Assembly (NCBI RefSeq): GCF_000266945.1
Contig: NC_018025.1
Coordinates: forward strand, 2,666,001-2,730,000
Direction of reading: 5' to 3'
Source: Desulfomonile tiedjei DSM 6799
GTDB lineage: Bacteria; Desulfobacterota; Desulfomonilia; Desulfomonilales; Desulfomonilaceae
Length of the DNA: 64,000 bases
In this document: positions 60,668 through 64,000 of the stretch, in pieces
How the letters are laid out: every line of letters begins with the position of its first letter
Position numbering within the stretch: the stretch's first letter is position 1
The notes under the pieces: generated by a model
Databases searched by the model: none
What the model saw: the letters and a program-made list of their open reading frames with translations, nothing else
Told to the model about the DNA's origin: nothing
Made by a program: the position numbers and the translations under genes

Positions 60668-60987
60668 TGTCCCCGGAGCCATACCAGGTTGAACTCTCGC
60701 CGGCAGCTCAACGCCAGCTCGCAAAGCTTCCCCTTGAAGAGCAAGCCCGCCTCGGCCTTGCTATCAAACCTCTTGCAACGGACCTCCGTCCGCAAGGTTC
60801 AAAGAAGCTGAAAGGCCAGGCCAATACCTACCGACTCCGTGTAGGCAAATACCGCATTCTTTATGATGTCTATGATCGAGTGTTGTGGGTCCTGATTCTC
60901 AAAGTAGGGCATCGAAAGGAAGTCTACCGAGGCGAATCGATCAGCAAGTCCCTGAGAGACCTGATAGAGCGCAAGCTCGTGAAATAG
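60667..60987 (+). CDS. RelE/ParE-superfamily toxin
   Basis: A 106-residue basic protein. The fold markers are VELSPAAQRQLAKLPLEEQ at the start, GSKKLKGQANTYRLRVGKYR, then ILYDVYDRVLWVLILKVGHR. This is the RelE/mRNA-interferase pattern, with Arg and Lys residues placed for RNA contact. It overlaps the antitoxin gene by one base. When free of the antitoxin it should cut mRNA on the ribosome and stop growth. RelE is more likely than gyrase-targeting ParE because of the K-x-R-Y-R core, but this is not certain. Confidence 0.87.
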   Translation: MSPEPYQVELSPAAQRQLAKLPLEEQARLGLAIKPLATDLRPQGSKKLKGQANTYRLRVGKYRILYDVYDRVLWVLILKVGHRKEVYRGESISKSLRDLIERKLVK

Positions 60988-61676
60988 ATCATTTGTGGAA
61001 ACGTGAACAAACTGGGGTCGAGTCTACTCTGGACTCATCTCCCGAGACTCGCTGCATTCGATAGCAAGCACGCCATGAGCGAAGACGAGACTTAACTCAT
61101 AGGCCTTGACGAGCAACGCCGGCTTCGGTCTGCCGCGACCTTAGAGGTCGCTCTCAGACAGAACTGTCGTTCGAAGCCCACGGAGCGAAGGAATAAGGTT
61201 CGCAGGGAGCCGCAAGAAGGAAAGGGGAGATGAAAAAGTGAAAAGAGTTCAAACCTGCCCTTCACTCATGTTGCGGTGGACATACGATGGCATCTGCCTC
61301 AGAAATTTACTTCTGAGGACACTATACTCAACTGGTTTGACTTTGGCTGCTGGTGCGGACCCTCTCGCCCGAACTACACAAAGACCAAATGCTGAACAGT
61401 CGCTCCCCTGTGCTTGTTGAAAATCATGGGGTCAGATCGAATAAATCAGGATGTCAATCCAACATGCTGTCCAAGAATTCATTGGTGGAGATGAAGGAAT
61501 TTTCATGAGATCGGGTATTTCCTTCTAGAGCGATTTTATAGATCGTCCTGGCAAAAGGGTTGCCTGAAGATTCACAAGAGAAAATTCTAGCCAAGAAACA
61601 AGGCAAGGTGCATTAAGTATGGTGTGCCCAGAATTACAGAATTACAGAATTAGCCGGAATTGACGGAATTGCCATT
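60988..61676. other. Non-coding accessory stretch with a hairpin and short repeated phrases
   Basis: No credible gene is seen in 689 bp. A perfect hairpin GCGACCT-tag-AGGTCGC lies at 61135-61151. The phrase TGGGGTC-AG/GAG-TC occurs near 61013 and 61428, and a run of GAATTAC/GAATTG repeats lies at 61632-61670. These may be remains of a mobile element. Confidence 0.35.
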
Positions 61677-62381
61677 TCATTGTATTCGACACATTACAAT
61701 AAACCAATGTGGCTCAATTTGTTTGTAAAGACAGTCGTATTGGCCAAATTCTTGTGGATAATTGTTCAGGGATTCTGTTATCCGGTTATAACCTGCCATG
61801 GGAGTAGTGGGGAAAGACAGATTCCTGTTAGTCACTTTGGGGACAAAAGGAATGTAGTAATATTTCTTGGAGATCAGATTACCTTCAATAGTAATTTTCT
61901 TGCCATATGTGTAGCCTAATAGGACTCCAGAAAGTTTTCTACTTTGCGCATCATAGTGCAGGTAACCACCTCTTTGAAAACATTTTGGTGACTTGCGTTT
62001 TATAATATCGATATCTCTGGAGTATGGATCGGGAGGAATCCATTGGTAGCCGTCGGCGCTCACTGAGCTGACATTAACTCTTCTCATAATCGTATTGATT
62101 TCCGGTGTAGGAATCAATGAGTTAAATTCTACGGGAACCCGTGAGTCTTGCTGATAAATCCAGACTAATCGTTCGAATTCCGTCCGATGATCCTGGAAAT
62201 TTGCAATCATCTCTTCATCACTGGGAAGAGGTCTGAACAATAGCGGCAAGTCTGCAAAGGAATAGAAAGCGAGAAAGAATAACAAATAGCATGCCGTAAA
62301 CAGCAAAAAGATGCTAAGTCCCAAACAAAGGAGTACTTTCAACCAAGTAAGTCTCTGTTTTGCATGCGCATCTTGACTCAT
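61677..62381 (-). CDS. Uncharacterised membrane-anchored protein
   Basis: A 234-residue protein. ATG 62381 (MSQDAHAKQRL) is preferred over a frame 26 codons longer because the membrane helix then lies at about residues 15-42, but neither start has a clear ribosome site. The outer part of about 190 residues has no motif I recognise; GGYLHYDAQSRKLSGVLLGY looks like a beta-sheet segment. It stands alone between the toxin-antitoxin region and the tRNA fragment and is A+T-richer than its neighbours, as expected for accessory DNA. Confidence 0.55.
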   Translation of the reverse strand: MSQDAHAKQRLTWLKVLLCLGLSIFLLFTACYLLFFLAFYSFADLPLLFRPLPSDEEMIANFQDHRTEFERLVWIYQQDSRVPVEFNSLIPTPEINTIMRRVNVSSVSADGYQWIPPDPYSRDIDIIKRKSPKCFQRGGYLHYDAQSRKLSGVLLGYTYGKKITIEGNLISKKYYYIPFVPKVTNRNLSFPTTPMAGYNRITESLNNYPQEFGQYDCLYKQIEPHWFIVMCRIQ

Positions 62382-62540
62382 ATCACTATCTTTGATGCAT
62401 TTGACGAAGCCTGAGGGTATATCCCGTTTTGATTTGTTAACTTGCCGGAGACCCCACAAAAACCTAGTTAGCTATTTGCTAGCTAGAACGAAAAAAGCAG
62501 GACACTTCCGAAATGGATATCCCGCTAAGTAGTGATCTTG

Positions 62541-62588
62541 TGGTGGAGATGAAGGGATTTGAACCCTCGACCCCCGCGTTGCGAACGC
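62541..62588 (-). other. 3' half of tRNA-Ala (anticodon CGC): probable attachment-site fragment
   Basis: On the minus strand the sequence runs from an anticodon loop TTCGCAA (anticodon CGC) through stem CGCGG, a variable loop, the T-arm GAGGGTTCAAATCCCTT and the acceptor CATCTCC to ACCA. Upstream of the anticodon stem the sequence no longer folds as a tRNA and no matching 5' acceptor GGAGATG is present. A 3'-only tRNA piece is the usual mark left by an integrase. By orientation, the inserted element should lie at higher coordinates. Confidence 0.7.
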
Positions 62589-62918
62589 ATTTCAGGGGGC
62601 AGCAGTATCAGCTACTTGTGGCAAATCCCTATAAGTGTCAACCACTGTCGTCACGTTTGGTTACGTTTCGTGACACGTCGTTTCGAAATTTGTTAGCTAA
62701 TGTTAGCTGAAATTCTGACCGCCGACAAGCTAATTGGATTAGACTACCCTTACACAGACCCCTTTGATGGAACCTTGAAAGAGAGAATATAAGCTCTCCG
62801 GCGCGCACCCTCTTGTGTCCACCGCGCCAGACACGTTCGATGGACCCAGTAAATTCCCGGAATGAAGAATACGCATAGGCTATATCGGGAATGCTTATGT
62901 CTCCCACCACGAATTGAC

Positions 62919-62956
62919 TTGACAACAGCAAGCATAACCCCTAATACGTTTAGGGG
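62919..62956 (+). promoter_or_regulatory. Promoter and palindromic operator of the abiE operon
   Basis: TTGACA (62919-62924), 17 bp, TAATAC (62942-62947). The inverted repeat CCCCTAA-tacgt-TTAGGGG (62938-62956) covers the -10 box and the start point. AbiEi antitoxins are known to repress their operon by binding inverted repeats, so this is the likely site. Confidence 0.65.
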
Positions 62957-62988
62957 TATTGGTTAAATATGTCAAATCAGCCGTGACC

Positions 62989-63789
62989 ATGAAACTCTTG
63001 GATTTCTTCGCCCGCCGACCGATATTCACCTACGAGGAGTTCGCTGCGTCCCTCGATGCCGATGGACCTCGAAGCATAAAGACCCGTGACTCGCTCCTTG
63101 CTCATCACATGAAAACCGGGCGCATACTCCGTGTCAAGCGGGGGTTATATGCCTCGGTTCCCTTTGGAGCCTCTCCTGATACCTTCCCTGTGGATACATT
63201 TCTCCTCGCTGGAAAAATGGCGGACGATGCCGTGATTGCCTACCACACGGCTCTTGAGTTCCACGGTAAGGCTCACTCAGTTCGGGAAGAACTCCTCTTC
63301 CTCACCGGGAAGGCGATACGTCCCTTGAGTTTCCGAGGTTACGAGTTCCGCGCGGTGCGCTTTCCCAGTGCCCTGGTGGAAGAGAAACAAGAGTCCTTTG
63401 CCGTTGATACGGCTGAAAGGGCGGGGCTTGCGGTCAGAGTCACGAGCCTGGAACGTACCCTGGTAGATGTCCTGGATCGTCCCTCGCTCGGAGGAGGATG
63501 GGAAGAGATATGGAGGTCTCTGGAAAGCGTTGAATTCTTCAACGTGGATAGGGTTTTGGACTACGCGCTCCTTCTGGCGAATGCCTCCACAGCAGCCAAG
63601 GTTGGATTCTATTTGGAACAGCACCAGAAAGAATTGATGGTGGACGACGCTCATTTGGACCGTATCCGGCGACATGTCCCAAAACAGCCCACGTATATGG
63701 CGCGGAATGCCAAGGGGCGTCTGGTGAAGCAGTGGAACCTGGTGGTTCCCTCACAAGTCGTTGACCGGGCGTGGGAGGAAATCTCTTGA
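62989..63789 (+). CDS. abiEi: AbiEi-type antitoxin/transcription regulator
   Basis: A 266-residue protein (ATG 62989; a TTG 10 codons earlier is possible, neither with a clear ribosome site). Residues about 5-60 form the N-terminal winged helix (MKLLDFFARRPIFTYEEFA, HHMKTGRILRVKRGLYA). The rest is the AbiEi C-terminal antitoxin domain (AVIAYHTALEFHG, VTSLERTLVDVLDRP). In type IV AbiE systems AbiEi represses the operon and counters the AbiEii nucleotidyltransferase, giving phage-triggered growth arrest. Its stop overlaps the abiEii start. Confidence 0.88.
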   Translation: MKLLDFFARRPIFTYEEFAASLDADGPRSIKTRDSLLAHHMKTGRILRVKRGLYASVPFGASPDTFPVDTFLLAGKMADDAVIAYHTALEFHGKAHSVREELLFLTGKAIRPLSFRGYEFRAVRFPSALVEEKQESFAVDTAERAGLAVRVTSLERTLVDVLDRPSLGGGWEEIWRSLESVEFFNVDRVLDYALLLANASTAAKVGFYLEQHQKELMVDDAHLDRIRRHVPKQPTYMARNAKGRLVKQWNLVVPSQVVDRAWEEIS

Positions 63790-64000
63790 AATTTTCCAGA
63801 GAATTCCTCCTTGCCGAGTCAGAGTCCACAGGGTTCCGTCCAGAGATTCTGGAGAAGGTCATTCACCTTATCGGTCTTCTGAATGGCTTCAACGTCCATC
63901 CCTTCCTCAAAGAACGGCTGGCTCTCAAGGGAGGGACGGCTTTGAACCTGTTTCTTTTTGATCTTCCCCGACTTTCCGTGGACATTGACCTCAACTACGT
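63786..64000 (+). CDS. abiEii: AbiEii-type nucleotidyltransferase toxin, N-terminal part, cut by the window edge
   Basis: About 71 residues are visible from a TTG at 63786, which has GGAGG seven bases upstream and overlaps the AbiEi stop (TTGA). The stretch LALKGGTALNLFLFDLPRLS followed by VDIDLNY is the nucleotidyltransferase core of AbiEii (GG motif and D-x-D). The toxin is believed to act by nucleotide transfer, in some relatives onto tRNA. The remaining roughly 200 residues lie beyond the window. Confidence 0.9.
   Translation, partial: MKFSREFLLAESESTGFRPEILEKVIHLIGLLNGFNVHPFLKERLALKGGTALNLFLFDLPRLSVDIDLNY

Noticed and set aside
1-64000. CRISPR arrays, rRNA genes, intact tRNA genes and intact insertion sequences
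   Set aside because: I looked for regularly spaced direct repeats, rRNA-like stretches, full cloverleaves and transposase genes with terminal repeats and found none.

Overview
The window looks like chromosome of a mesophilic anaerobic Desulfobacterota (deltaproteobacterial) bacterium, most like Desulfomonile-type sulfate reducers or syntrophs. That placement is inferred from gene content: a BamA-type ring hydrolase, a non-decarboxylating-type glutaryl-CoA dehydrogenase, a glutaconyl-CoA decarboxylase alpha subunit, GlcD/GlcF plus LldP lactate genes, sigma-54 activators, and a base composition near 50% G+C. No 16S rRNA or other marker gene is present to prove it.

Region 1 (1-7.8 kb) is for lactate or 2-oxoacid use. 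A minus-strand series glcD-glcF-dctP-dctQ-dctM couples an FAD/Fe-S oxidase to a TakP-like TRAP transporter. A divergent FadR/LldR-type repressor gene lies beside it, with a TGGT-N3-ACCA operator over the predicted glcD start point. An LldP-type lactate permease and one REPIN-like repeat follow. Region 2 (8.1-12.6 kb) is signalling: an HD-GYP response regulator, a PAS protein, a small PstS-like secreted protein and an NtrC-type response regulator. The PstS-like gene has a good -24/-12 promoter with a palindrome about 133 bp upstream. Region 3 (13.3-17.2 kb) holds a membrane-anchored SGNH hydrolase-like protein overlapping a GT-C-like membrane protein, then a gamma-carbonic-anhydrase-like protein.

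Region 4 (17.4-33.7 kb) is the metabolic centre. A PAS/sigma-54 activator precedes a sigma-54 promoter and a plus-strand gene series: Fe-S old-yellow-enzyme, acyl-CoA ligase, BadH-like SDR, AliB-like acyl-CoA dehydrogenase, AAHS aromatic acid transporter, BamA ring hydrolase, SCP-x thiolase with OB-fold partner, glutaryl-CoA dehydrogenase, free biotin carrier and GcdA. A strong terminator closes it. Together they suggest uptake and CoA activation of a cyclic acid, conversion to 6-oxocyclohexenecarbonyl-CoA, ring hydrolysis, beta-oxidation to glutaryl-CoA and decarboxylation to crotonyl-CoA.

Region 5 (33.9-37.4 kb) has a small membrane protein, a Tat-exported hemerythrin-like protein, a degenerate PAP2 protein and a radical SAM enzyme. 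Region 6 (37.4-48.3 kb) is a minus-strand metal-handling block: CusA/CusB efflux, a Met-rich protein, NosL, Cys-rich secreted proteins, TauE and PadR. It is mixed with gene remnants (chrA start, histidine kinase fragment, second CusA end). Region 7 (48.6-56.9 kb) holds a PP2C phosphatase facing a kinase-FGE fusion, more small secreted Cys-rich proteins, an outer-membrane-type barrel, a pentapeptide repeat protein and a corrinoid adenosyltransferase. Region 8 (57-64 kb) is accessory: an integrase remnant, a GntR regulator with a palindromic operator, a Fe-S protein plus cupin, a RelE-type toxin-antitoxin pair, a tRNA-Ala 3' fragment that looks like an att site, and an AbiEi/AbiEii system running off the right end.
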